From NCBI GenBank assembly GCA_019454045.1, contig SKCR01007812.1, positions 682,001 through 746,000 on the forward strand: DNA of 64,000 nt, in the 5' to 3' direction. Source of the stretch: Zanthoxylum bungeanum. Its lineage: Eukaryota; Streptophyta; Magnoliopsida; Sapindales; Rutaceae. The notes beneath the pieces were generated by a model. That model saw nothing but the letters and a program-made list of their open reading frames with translations. It did not search any database and had not been told where the DNA came from. The translations under genes were made by a program, and so were the position numbers. This document shows, in pieces, positions 21,466-32,650 of the stretch; the first letter of the stretch is position 1; each line of letters begins with the position of its first letter.

Positions 21466-24025
21466 ATGACGGAGGACGGAAATCACCAACCAGGAGGTCC
21501 GGCAATGGACTGGATGAAAAAAATGGAAGATAGCATGAGGACTATGATGGATCGACTATAAAGAATGGAAGGAGCAAACAACGAGAAAACTGAAACCGAG
21601 ACCGGACAGAGGAGGAAAGAGAGGGAAGATGGAAAAGAGTAGTAGATGTAAGCGAAAACGAGGGACCCAGAAAGAGAGGACCCTATGGGATAAGATCTGA
21701 AGTGGTAGGAAGAGAGCCACGATCAGAAGACACATGGGAAGAAGAAGGGAGGAACAATCACCGACCCTCCTCCGACAGATTTTACAGCTCCGAGAGGGAA
21801 GATAGAAATTACAACGAAGACGTACAGGAGACCCCCGGGCTTAAAGAACGCCACGCCCGGAACGACATGCGAACAGAAGGACACAGAAGGCGACACAGGG
21901 GCACAACCCGTGAAATAAAGTCTTGGTTAAGAAAAGAGATGACCAGATGGGAAGAAGGCCTCAAGACCGGCGCGGGAGACACCCGAGGCGAGGAAGAGGG
22001 GTCTCCCCTTACGGAAAAGATAAGGTCAGCACAGTTCCCGAAGCGATTCAACATGCCGACCATGGCACCATACAAAAGCCACTCCGACCCAAAATCCCAC
22101 ATCGAAAACTTTGTCCTCCTGATGGAAGTACAGGAGAGTAACGGGCGACGCCATATGCAAAGTATTTCCCTTAACTTTAGGTGGGCCCGCCATCCTATGG
22201 TATAGAAGTCTGGCCCCGGGGGCATTTAGAGCTTCTCCAAACTTAAGAAGTCGTTTATCCGGCACTTCAAAGGAGCCTGCACCCCTAAAAAAACAATAGG
22301 AGAACTAAGGCTCATGAAACAAGGAGACGACGAAACACTGAAAAGCTTCATTGAAAGGTATCACAACTAGGGATGGCAGTGGGTAGGGTATGGTGCGGGT
22401 TTGCCATTACCAAACCCGCACCCGCATATGTAAATGAATTACCAAACCCGCACCATATCCGTTGCAGGGTTTAATTTTCATTACCAAACCCGCACCGCAT
22501 ATAAAAATAAATTACCCAACCCGCAATGGTACCCAACGGATTTTTTGCGGGTTTTTAAAATATTGAATGAATTATTTTGTGTTCTTAACAATATATTTTT
22601 TAATTAAATAATTTATTTTTAATCGCTAGTTGTTGTGTTTTCACATTTATTTTTCATTTGACATATACAACATGCAATGTATGTATATACAATACATAGA
22701 TAATATAATGTATGAAAGACTCGGTACCATATGTTTATTTTTTCATATAAACATAATTAAAACGAGTTCTTCCTTTCATAATTATAATGATCTAAGTTTT
22801 CCAACTCAATCGACAATAAGCTAAAAAGTAATCACCAACCTTTGGTCATATTTTTATGCTAAGTGTAATGAAAATGATGCTTACAAGACTCAAGTGGTGT
22901 AAGTGTAATGAAGAAGCAGGAAAGCTAATGAAGTTGCAGCAAACACTAGCTTATTTTGCTTCTCTCCCGTTTCTGATCATGTGAACTTAATCAAAATTTT
23001 TGTATTATAATTTATTAACAAGTGTGATAAAAAAAAACAATAATAGTCATGCAAAAAATCCCAGTTGGGCAGGTTGCGGGTTGCGGCTGAGTGGGAGTGT
23101 GGAACTGTGGATTAATGTTTTAGGTTTAGGTTTTGTTAGTTGTTTTTGTATGAAGGTTTTTATATTGTCCTAAAAATATTAATTAATAAAAAATAATATT
23201 GCGGGTATGTGGATACCCGCAGCGGATACCCGCATTTTTTTCTTAAATACCAAACCCGCACCGCACCCGCAGCGGGTTTTGCTTTAAATTACCAAACCCG
23301 CACCGCACCCACTAATATATTTACCAAATCCTACCCATTGCGGGCGGGTTTTTGCGGGTTTGCGGGTTTGTGGGTAAAATTGCCATCCCTAATCACAACA
23401 CTGTACTCGAAGTCGGAGGGTACGAATCCCAAGAAGCCCTGGAAAGTCTGAAAGGGGCCCTAAGAGTCGGGAAACTATGGACCCACCTGAGGATCCATGA
23501 GACACCAGACTACGCTACCGCACTGGAGATAGCCAGGAAGTACGTCCTACTAGAAAGCGAGGAAAAAGTATCCCGGAGGGGGACAACCGCCAGAGAAAGA
23601 GTGACAAGGAGGAAGACCACCGGCGACCGGAAAGAGAATTCCGGAAGTTCAATCCAAGACCCAGAGAGTTCAAGCCAATGGCACAAAAGGATCAAGGAAA
23701 AGGGCCCACAACTCAAGTAAACCACGTGGTCCGAGAAGAAGCGTATATTCCCCTAAGCAAGCCGCCAGGAGAAATCATCATGGAGATACGGAAAAAAGGC
23801 CTCTTAATAGAGCCCGACCTCAGGAGGTTTCCCCCAGACAGAAAAAACAAAAGATCCTACTGCCTGCACCACAATCTAAAAGGGCACACAACCGATGAAT
23901 GCAAGGACCTGCGGGAACAAATGGAGGACCTGGCCCGGAACGGGTACCTGAACAATTACATCGACCACGAGATCATGGCCGCCAGACAAAGGGCAAGGAA
24001 TCGAGAGGTGAACGTCATCGCATGA
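21466..24025 (+). pseudogene. Tat element gag, frameshifted and interrupted
   Basis: The first ATG (21466) opens a frame that stops after about 31 codons near 21560. The body resumes at 21702-22205, rich in charged residues, ending in the conserved gag core (RFNMPTMAPY...SDPKSHIENF). A frameshift follows near 22140, and the MITE at 22368-23391 splits the rest. After it come GALRVGKLWTHLRIHE..YATALEIARKYV and, after another frameshift near 23690, a zinc-knuckle-like YCLHHNLKGHTTDEC, as in Tat gags. The product would form the capsid-like particle that packages element RNA. At least three frame breaks and the insertion make it non-functional. Confidence 0.85.
22368..23391. mobile_element. hAT MITE nested in gag, 1,024 bp
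   Basis: The ends are TAGGGATGGCA and TGCCATCCCTA, perfect 11-bp inverted repeats. The flanks are ATCACAAC on both sides (22360-22367 and 23392-23399), a perfect 8-bp target duplication. Subterminal regions carry many ACCAAACCCGCACC and GCGGGTTT motifs in both orientations. The core is A/T-rich and has no transposase. It must have inserted after the Tat element arrived or in its parent copy. Confidence 0.95.
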
Positions 24026-24091
24026 GGGGCAACGCTGGCCGGGGACTCTAACCGGTCGAGAAAGAATTACAGCCGAGCACGGGGGACAGAG

Positions 24092-25490
24092 GTGCTGAAA
24101 ACAGAAAAAATCCCAAACCTACGAGGAAATCGGTCGACACCCATTATGTTCACCGATGAAGACGCCCAGGGGGTAAGTTTCCCCCATGACGACGCACTAA
24201 TAATCAAAGCAACAATCGGCGGCACAGAAGTGGACAGAATCTTGGTGGACCCCGGGAGCGCAGTAGATATAATTTCCAAAGAAACTTTGGAGAGCCTGGG
24301 AGTAGAATACACAGCTCTAACCGAGGACAGCGCCCCCTTGTACGGTTTCGGGGGTTCAACGGTCGTCCCGCTGGGAAGAATTCAACTAGCAATGACGATC
24401 GGAGCCGCCCCCAAAACCCGAACAATCATGATAAACTTCACTGTAGTAGACTACATGAGCAGTTATCAAGTCATTGCCGGCCGCCCCTTCATGATGAAAA
24501 CCAAGGCCGCAATGTCCTGTTATTACTTGAAATTGAAGTTCCCCACACGGGAAGGGATCGGGATGATATGCGGAAGCCAGAAGATAGCCTGCAGCTGTTT
24601 TGCCACTTACTCACGAGAGACCCTCTGCGTGGAGAGAGGCACCAAAAAGAGACAGAGAGACGAGGACGACAAGAACACGAGGAAAGACCCTGCTCCTCGG
24701 CCCGATAAAGCTGCACGGCTCGGAGCAGCCGAAAAATTAGAAGAAGTAAAGCTATTCGGGCCAAAGAAAAGCATAAGAATAGGGGGAAGTCTAGACGAGG
24801 CCCTAAGAAAAGACTTGTTGAAATGTCTACAAGAGTACCCCGACGTTTTTGCATGGGGACACGATGACATGCCCGGAATCGACCCAAAATTCGTAAGCCA
24901 TCGCTTAGCAGTGAACCCATTACACAAACCAGTAAAACAGAAGAGGAGAATATTCAACCAGGAGCGGTGCGGAGCAATAGCAACCGAGGTGGAAAAATTG
25001 CTGAAAGCCGGTTTCATCCGGGAAGTAAAATACCCAGAATGGGTGTCCAACGTAGTATTGGTGAAAAAATCTAACGGAAAGTGGAGAATGTGCGCAGATT
25101 TCACCGACATCAACAAAGCATGTCCAAAAGACAACTTTCCCCTCCCAAATATAGACCAACTGGTAGATACAACAGCCTGCCAAGGGCTGCTAAGCTTCAT
25201 GGACGCTTTCTCGGGATACAATCAAGTCAAGATGCACCCTGCGGACGAGGAGAAGACCACCTTTATCACTGACCAAGGGCTGTACTGCTATAAAGTAATG
25301 CCTTTCGGATTGAAGAATGCAGGGGCGACTTTCCAGAGACTGGTGAACACAAATCTTCAAACCGCTCATCGGCACAACCATGCTGGTATATGTCGACGAC
25401 ATGATAACAATGTCCAGAGAACCAGGGGACCATGTGCCGACCTGAAGAAAACTTTCGAACTCCTGAGGAAAACAGTTTAAAGCTCAATCC
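24092..25490 (+). pseudogene. Tat element protease and reverse transcriptase
   Basis: An open frame of about 460 codons. The aspartic protease segment has LVDPGSAVDII at about 24243-24275 where DTGS or DSGS is usual, plus AGRPFMM. After a linker, the reverse transcriptase shows KWRMCADFTDINKACPKDNF (about 25078-25137), LSFMDAFSGYNQVKMHP and VMPFGLKNAGATFQRL. The catalytic YVDDM box (25388-25402) lies in a different frame after a shift near 25360, so the frame stops at about 25480 without a joined enzyme. The normal job is to mature gag-pol and copy element RNA into DNA. Confidence 0.9.
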
Positions 25491-26674
25491 AGAGAAGTGT
25501 GCATTCGGGGTAGCCTCAGGAAAATTTCTGGGCTACATGGTGAGTTCACGAGGTATTGAAGCAAACCCGCAAAAGATACAAGCCGTGCTAGACCTGAAAT
25601 CACCCCGGACAGTTAAGGAAGTACAAAGCCTTACAGGAAGGATCGCCGCACTCAACAGGTTCATCTCGCGTGCAACCGACAAGTGCCATCCTTTCTTCAA
25701 AGTCATCAAAAAAGCTCAAAAAGGGGTCGACTGGACACCTGAGTGCGAAGAAGCCTTCCAGCACCTAAAACAATACCTGGCACAGCCCCCTCTCCTAGCC
25801 AAACCCCTCCCGGGGGAGACACTGTATCTATACCTGGCCGTCTCAAAGCACGCAGTAAGCTCGCACTGGTACAAAGAGACCGACCATATCCAGAACCGGT
25901 TTACTATGTCAGTAAAGCCCTGCTGGACGCAGAAACTCGATACCCCACGCACGAACTCATTGCCTATCCCTGGTCACCGCGGCACGGAAGTTACGGCCCT
26001 ACTTTCAGGCCCATCCTATCAAGGTATACACGGATTATCCCCTGAGACAATCTTGCAGAAACCAGAGGCCTCAGGGAGACTGATGAAGTGGTCAGTAGAA
26101 ATAAGCGAGCACGAACATCTCCTACCTCCCAAGAACAGCAATAAAGGGCAGGCCTTAGCGGACTTCATAGCAGAACTCACGGAAACCGCAGTCTTGGCCG
26201 TGGAAGAAGACAGGTGGGAAAATGTTTGTAGACGGATCCGCAAGTTCGCACGGCTACGGAAGCAGGGGTAGCACTAAAAGTGAAAAGGGAGAAGAAATAC
26301 TGCTCGCCCTCAAATTCGCCTTCAAAACTACAAACAATGAAGCAGAGTACGAGGCAATACTAGCCGGACTAGGGCTATGTACAGTAGTAGGGGTCCACAA
26401 CGTAGTGATCAGGAGTGATTCTCAGCTAGCAATACAACAGCTGAAAGGGGACTTTCAAGCCAGAGAACCAGCCATGGTAGCTTACCTGGCCGAAGTGAAG
26501 AAATGGGGGGAGAAGTGGGAAACGTACTCTTCGAACAGGTCGGACGAGAAAGACAACTGCGAAGCAGATTCTCTAGCCCGACTCGCCTCTTCAATGAGGA
26601 CAGAAAAACCCAGGGTAATCCCTCTTATATACCTCCGAGAAAGAAGCATAGGGGAGACAGAGGTGGATGTCTAG
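25432..26674 (+). pseudogene. Tat element RNase H and second (archaeal-type) RNase H
   Basis: The RT thumb and connection appear as LNPEKCAFGV, FLGYMVSSRGIEA and LTGRIAALNRFIS (from about 25480). The first RNase H has TLYLYLAVSKHAVSS, then a frameshift near 25865 to YYVSKALLDAETRYP. After more shifts a second RNase H begins with FVDGSASSHGYGS (about 26225). It has acidic residues in FVDGS, NNEAEYEAILAGL, IRSDSQLA and CEADSLARLAS, the D-E-D-D pattern of archaeal-like RNase H. Two RNase H modules in series are characteristic of Tat elements. Confidence 0.88.
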
Positions 26675-27926
26675 AAGAAGAAGACAAAGATTCATGGATG
26701 CAGCCGATCAGGAGATATCTGGAAACAGGGGAAACCCCTAAAGATAAAAAGGAGGCCAGGAAGCTGAAGTTCAAGAGCACCAAGTTTTCCTTGATTGAAG
26801 GAGTACTCTACCGGAGAGGATACACCGTACCCCTCCTAAGATGCTTAGCACCAGAAGAAGCAGACTACGTGCTCAGGGAGATTCACGCAGGCATTGCGGA
26901 AGCCACGCCGGGGGAAGATCAATCGCCTTCAAAGCCTTGAGGCAAGGGTTTTACTGGCCAACCATGCACCAGGATGGCGTGAGGATAGCACGAAATGCGA
27001 AGGTTGCCAGAAAAATGCCAACCTCTACCATCAGCCGCAGAGCAGCTGACCACCATATCCAGCCCCTGGCCCTTCGCACAGTGGGGCTAGACATCATAGG
27101 ACCAATGCCGAAAGGCAGGGCGAGGCCAGCAAAATATGCAATCGTAGCCATATACTACTTACCAAATGGGTAGAGTTAGAGCCCTTGTCCACCATCTCGG
27201 AAAAGAAGGCCACAGAGTTCCTGAAAAGAAATATAATCTGTCGGTTCGGAATCCCCAAGCAATCATCACCGACAACGGAAAGCAATTCGACAGCAGCAGG
27301 GATTCAGGAAACTTTGTGAAGACCTCCAGATAACTTTGAAATTCGCCTCGCCAGCCCCATCCCAAGTCAAACGGGCAGGTTGAAGCCACCAATAAAACCA
27401 TCAAGTCAAACCTGAAAGCTCGACTCGGATCAAGCAAAAGCCTATGGGTCGAGGGCTACCGGAAGTACTGTGGGCACACCGGACAACCTTCAAGATTCAA
27501 CAGGAGAGACACCATTCTCCCTATCATACGGATGTGAGGCCGTCATCCCAGCAGCGAGATCGAAATATCAACCCACAGGGTCCGCCACTTTGAGAACGAG
27601 CGGAACGAAGGACTTATCAAAAACCACCTCGACCTGATCGAAGAAAGAAGAGAACAGTCAGCAGTAAGAGCAGCAATCTACCAACAGAATGGCCCGCTTC
27701 TACAATAGAAAAGTTCGGACCCGCTCCTTTCTAACAGGCGATCTAGTGCTAAGAAAGTGACTCTGAACACCCGACGACCAGAAGAAGGGTCGTTAGGTGC
27801 CAAGTGGGAAGGACCCTACAAAATCACCGAGGCAGTAAGACCAGGGGCCTACATCCTAGAACATCTGGACGGCACGAGGTTGAAGAAACCATGGAACGCC
27901 GAAATGTTAAGAAAGTACTTCCCGTA
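26650..27926 (+). pseudogene. Tat element integrase
   Basis: Fragments in three frames cover the integrase. The zinc-binding N-terminus is damaged (VLREIHAGI, then a frameshift near 26920; KVARKMPT where CxxC is expected). The core shows GLDIIGPMPKG (about 27086), then the second Asp in TDNGKQFDSS (27268-27297) and Glu in NGQVEATNK (about 27369). The C-terminal GPY module is KWEGPYKITE (about 27803). The last frame ends at the TAA 27924-27926. At least five frame breaks rule out a working enzyme. Confidence 0.87.
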
Positions 27927-28080
27927 AAAATCAACTTTCCTTTCTTATATTTTTCTTTTTGCAGAAACCGGGCAAAACACCCGGATCAGAACAACTGTTG
28001 TAAAGAGGGCATCACGCCCCCAAGCATGAATAAAAATTCTTTGTCTGGCAAATCCTTTGAAAGCAAAAACCACCGGGATT
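27927..28080 (+). other. Spacer between pol and the tandem array
   Basis: It contains a polypyrimidine stretch ending TTTTTGCAG at about 27963, which resembles a splice acceptor. No coding frame is supported. Confidence 0.35.
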
Positions 28081-29335
28081 ATTCAAAAAACTTCGGCTCG
28101 GGGTCGGGCGATGTCCCACCGAGTCTGTCTTCGGACTGGGGACGTAACATTCCCCCAGGACCAAGTGATTCTTACAGCTCGGGGTCGGGCGATGTCCCAC
28201 CCGTTCTGCCCTTTGGACTGGGGACGTAACATTCCCCTAGGACCAAGTGATTCTTACAGCTCGGGGTTGGGCGATGTCCCACCGAGTCTGCCCTTTGGAC
28301 TGGGGACGTAACATTCCCCCAGGACCAAGTGATTCTTACAGCTCGGGGTCGGGCGATGTCCCCCGAGTCTGCCATTTGGACTGGGGACGTAACATTCCCC
28401 CAGGACCAAGTGATTCTTACAGCTCGGGGTCGGGCGATGTCCCACCGAGTCTGCCCTTTGGACTGGGGACGTAACATTCCCCCAGGACCAAGTGATTCTT
28501 ATAGCTCGGGGTCGGGCGATGCCCCACCGAGTCTGCCCTTTGGACTGGGGACGTAACATTCCCCAGGACCAAGTGATTCTTACAGCTCGGGGTCGGGCGA
28601 TGCCCCACCGAGTCTTCCCTTTGGACTGGGGACGTAACATTCCCCCAGGACAAGTGATTCTTACAGCTCGGGGTCGGGCGATGCCCCACCGAGTCTGCCC
28701 TTTGGACTGGGGACGTAACATTCCCCCAGGACCAAGTGATTCTTACAGCTCGGGGTCGGGCGATGTCCCACCGAGTCTGCCTTTGGACTGGGGACGTAAC
28801 ATTCCCCCAGGACCAAGTGATTCTTACAGCTCGGGGTCGGGCGATGTCCCACCGAGTCTGCCCTTTGGACTGGGGACGTAACATTCCCCCAGGACCAAGT
28901 GATTCTTACAGCTCGGGGTCGGGCGACGTCCACCGAGTCTGCCCTTTGGACTGGAACGTAACATTCCCCCAGGACCAAGTGATTCTTACAGCTCGGGGTC
29001 GGGCGACGTCCCACCGAGTCTCCCTTTGGACTGGGGACGTAACATTCCCCCAGGACCAGTGATTCTTACAGCTCGGGGTCGGGTTACGTCCCACCGAGTC
29101 AGCTTCTTTGGTGTGGGGAGGTAAATTCCCCCCGAACCCAAGTCTTTCACTCAACTCGGGGTCGGGTTACGTCCCACCAAGTCGGTTTCTTTGGAGGTAA
29201 CATTCCCCCAGAACCCAAGTCTTTCGCTCAGCTCGGGGTCGAGGTACGTCCCACCAAGTCAGCTCTCTGGACTAGGGACATAACATTCCCCCGGTCCAAG
29301 TGCCTCACTCTGCTCGGGGTCAAATTAGACCCCTC
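28081..29335. repeat. 82-bp tandem array inside the Tat element
   Basis: The unit contains AGCTCGGGGTCGGGCGATGT, CCCACCGAGTCTGCCCTTTGG and ACTGGGGACGTAACATTCCC. About 13 near-identical copies run from 28098 to about 29080, followed by three diverged, slightly shorter or longer copies to 29335. The period of 82 shifts frame each unit, so overlapping open frames on both strands are artefacts of repetition. Tandem arrays in the 3' untranslated part are known from Tat/Ogre elements. Confidence 0.95.
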
Positions 29336-29496
29336 CGGCTCATGCTGACCCCTAATGAGGCTTAAATTGTTAGGTTAACGAGAAGCATAAAAAAAAAAAG
29401 AGAAATAAACAGACATAAGTATACATGCGTGTATAAAATTGTAATGTTATTACAAAAAGTTAAAGTGTACATAGGGCCCCGGTAGGGTTACCCTTT
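29336..29496. other. Spacer between array and antisense gene
   Basis: Short A/T-rich text with a poly-A run near 29388. It would be the 3' untranslated end of the antisense gene. Confidence 0.4.
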
Positions 29497-31998
29497 TCAT
29501 TCAGCCCGCACAGGGGCAGGAATTTCTTCCTCAGATGGTTCAGGTGGCGGGAGAAGCGGCTCGGCATCGGGAGGAGGGACTATGGCTTCAACCTCGACAG
29601 CAGGATAGACCTCTACTTCAGGGACGGAAGGAGGGATCTCAGGGCAGTCCTCGCCGGCGGCCGGAACCTCAGGACGTTCTTCGTAAGAAGCCTCGAAAGC
29701 CGGAACAACCGAAATAGGGGCGGGATCCATCGCCTCCTCAGGTGGGGAAGGGAGCCACTTCCGAAACTCCTCCTCGGAGATATCCCCCTTGCAATAGCTG
29801 ATGGCCGCACGAATGGGGTCCATGTTCAGACTTGGCAGCACCATCGGAATTAAATCAGCACAATCACCAACTCCCTCGAGGCGGATAGCCTCCTTCTCGG
29901 CCTCAAGCTCACTCTCCCTCTTCTCAAGCTCGATCTCTCTCTCCTCGAGATCGATCTCTCTCTCCTCAAGCTCGGTCTTTTTCCTCTCAAGACTATCTCG
30001 GGCCCGTGCAACCTCCTCGTCTCTGTTCTTCAACTTGGCCTCAGCACTTGCTACCTTCCCCTTCAGAACGCCAATCTCAGATTGGGCAACCTTCAGGTCC
30101 TCCCTGGCATTATCAGCAAGCTTTCTTTCCAGCGCAGCGGCAGCCTTGAGAGCCTTGTTCGCTTTGAAATTCTCAACAGCGGTCGCCTCATGATTCTTAA
30201 TCACCTCCTCCCGGTCAGCCAGTTTTGCTTACACTTCGGAGAGACGATTTCGAAGCCTCTGAGCCTGACCACCCTCGGACAACAGAGTCAGAAGAAGACC
30301 CTTATTCTTGGCCATAAGGTAGTTGGCCTGCACACAAAAAGGGGAAAAGAGTCAAGACATAAACAAAAAGGACCAAAAACCCAAAAACCGAGAAGGAAAG
30401 TGAAAATACCTTCGCCATCTGAGAACTCATCTCAGTCACAACACCTTCGGGAGATACATCCTCATACCTCGAAACCTCCCCCGGGGGAATCACCTCGGCC
30501 AATTCATTGAAAGCCGGCACTAAGTGTGAAGTAGCCTCCCTGATGCTTTCTCCCAAGTCATCCCCCGAGGACCACAGGGCCCTTCCGTTTTTTGGAGGAG
30601 CCTTCAGAGGACTTCCTCCCCCTACGGACGTCCTTCCTCTTAACCGGAGCAGCTTCCTCCTCTTCTTCCTCTTGAGCCAACTCGGTCTCCTCGGCCCCAA
30701 GCTGACGCCTCCTCTTCCTAAGGGGTTTCGGTGGACTGACAAGGCGAGCAGATCCTGATGATTGCACGCCAGAAGAGGAAGATTTCCCCCGAGCACCCGT
30801 TTGAACTTGTCCTGGGGACACCTTCTCAACAAGATCAGGCTGCGCCCGAGAAGTTCCAACCTCAGCTTGACCGGTTTTCTTCATGGTACCGGCCAACTTC
30901 TCAAGAAACTTTGGCCTTTCGACATAACTACAAAATAAGGGAAAGAGAAATCAGGATCCGAGAACATAACAAAGATATCAGACACATAAACAAGCAGGCA
31001 GCCAGCAGACCTCCACCAATCCGACCCGAGACCTCCGGAGGGACGGCCCGAGTAAGGCCCGAATCAACAAAGGCCGCATCATTAACCAACTTCCTCCAGT
31101 GAGCAGCATACCCCCGAGCCCAATATACCCGCCTCCGAACCTGACGAGAAACCTTGGGAGCATCTCGCCAACAAGCTGGGAGGAACCAGAGAAGTTAGAA
31201 ACCTAAAGAAACTAAAGAACGGGAACAAAGAAAGAGTGAAGGGGCATTAGACTCCTAACCTCCAGCCCTGAAGATGTCCGGAACCGAGACGTCCTCCTCA
31301 AACGATCTCAGAACCCGACCCCAGTCCCCAGTAGCCCAGAACCAAAGGTCCTTAAAAATTCTTGTTGGAATCGGGAGTTTCTGGACAAGGTTAGACGAGC
31401 TGTCATAAGCAGAGAGGTAATACCAACCGTAGTGAGTTTTCGGGTTGGATTTCAAACGATATAACTTCTTCACTTCTTCCAAGCAAGGTACACCCAAACC
31501 TGCCCGATGCCAAACCACATATATGCCGGCCAGAATCCTCCAACTATTTAAACTTAATTGGCAAGGGGCAATCTCCATCTCCGCAAGCATCCAAGCAAAA
31601 TACCGTTGCATCGGCAGCCGTAGCCCACACTCAAAGAAGACAGGAAGGAGTGCCACCGAGCCCTCATCAGGTTGGCTGGCACGATCCATAGGGCCGGGAA
31701 CATCAAGGGCGATGTCTATCGGAATATTATACCGCTGACGGAGAAGGGCGAGATCATCCTCGGTTATCTTAGAAGGACGGTTCATATCCAGAGCCGACGA
31801 CCCAAGTTCACCAGGCTCTGGGTCCTTCCGAGGAACTCTTTGATGGTAGGAGTCGTTTTCGATCTCAGAAGCAGTAGGGGTAGTGTCAATGTCTTCTACA
31901 CTAGGTGACCCTGAGCCCGAGGAGAGCTCTTCAGCAGGGGGAGTTGAAATCTTGGCAGGCCTTTCGGAGGAAGAACTATTGTCGGACATCCCTGACAC
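29497..31998 (-). pseudogene. Antisense gene of the Tat element, multi-exon, gypsy-type Transposase_28-like N-terminus
   Basis: Four pieces on the minus strand look like exons. Exon 1 (31998 to about 31260) has an acidic Ser-rich start, then LLPVFFECGLRLPMQRYFAW and LSLNSWRILAGIYVVW, resembling the plant putative gypsy-type transposon domain (Transposase_28). Exon 2 (31175 to about 31011) follows an acceptor TTCCTCCCAG. Exon 3 (about 30927-30410) carries basic KKRKGP and RKRRRQ patches that could be nuclear signals, with a frameshift near 30570. Exon 4 (30327-29497) has an in-frame stop near 30229, then a long coiled coil (heptads rich in E, K, R) and an acidic Pro-rich tail. Role unknown; such antisense ORFs are known from Tat elements. 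One stop and one frameshift mean this copy is probably dead. Confidence 0.7.
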
Positions 31999-32364
31999 CC
32001 AGAAAAACAGAGAAACGGAGGAGAATCAGTCTATGAGGAGCTACCCACGGTCCGTGCTAAACTAGATAGGGAGTCTCTCAAAAGTGCCCTAAAGCAAGAC
32101 CCAGCAAAACCACAAGTCTCTCCCTAAGCAAAATAAACAAACAGAATCACAACATAAAAAAAAGGAAGAGGTCGCTCAGAAGACTTACTTGTTCTTCTCA
32201 AAAGTAGGAGGTTATACGGCGCGGTGATGCCCGTTCCTTAGGTGATCAGTGACGAAAAAGAAGAAGACCACGGTTAAGCTTCAAGAACACGGAGTTGAAT
32301 GAATCGCAGAGAAATTCTCAGAAGAGAAGGAGAAATTGCCGAAAAAAAAAATGGAACAGTGAAA

Positions 32365-32395
32365 GCCTCGCTTTCTTATAGTCATGACTGGGACA
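32365..32395 (-). promoter_or_regulatory. Possible TATA box of the antisense gene
   Basis: On the minus strand the text reads GACTATAAGAAAGCGAGG, a TATAAG-like box about 380 bp before the antisense ATG. The position would allow a long leader, possibly with an intron. This is weak on its own. Confidence 0.3.
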
Positions 32396-32631
32396 CTCAT
32401 CGCCGTCGGTTTTGGCGGGAACCCAGCGGATGTTTGACAAGTGTCGAACATTAGAAAAACCCTAAAGTTGATTTGATAGGCATTTAAGAAGACATGACGG
32501 TTGTGCGTCTCGAGGAAAGATGATTGAAACGGCAAGAAATTCTTTTTTGCATTCTGGGACGACTACCAGCGAAGACAATCAGCACACCCTCTTCATATAG
32601 TTCCCGGTACCAACTCACATACTCGTTGGAA

Positions 32632-32650
32632 CCGAGAACTAGGGGACATA
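32632..32650 (+). promoter_or_regulatory. Polypurine tract of the Tat element
   Basis: The purine-rich run GAGAACTAGGGGACATA ends directly at the 3' LTR start, the position of the plus-strand primer in LTR elements. It is short and not pure. Confidence 0.55.

Noticed and set aside
24489..25487. Minus-strand frames of up to 204 codons opposite the reverse transcriptase
   Set aside because: They mirror the conserved RT coding strand and have no family resemblance of their own.
28012..29154. Several long overlapping frames on both strands in the 82-bp array
   Set aside because: An 82-bp period shifts frame with each unit and repeats the same few stop-free segments; products are repeats with no domain.
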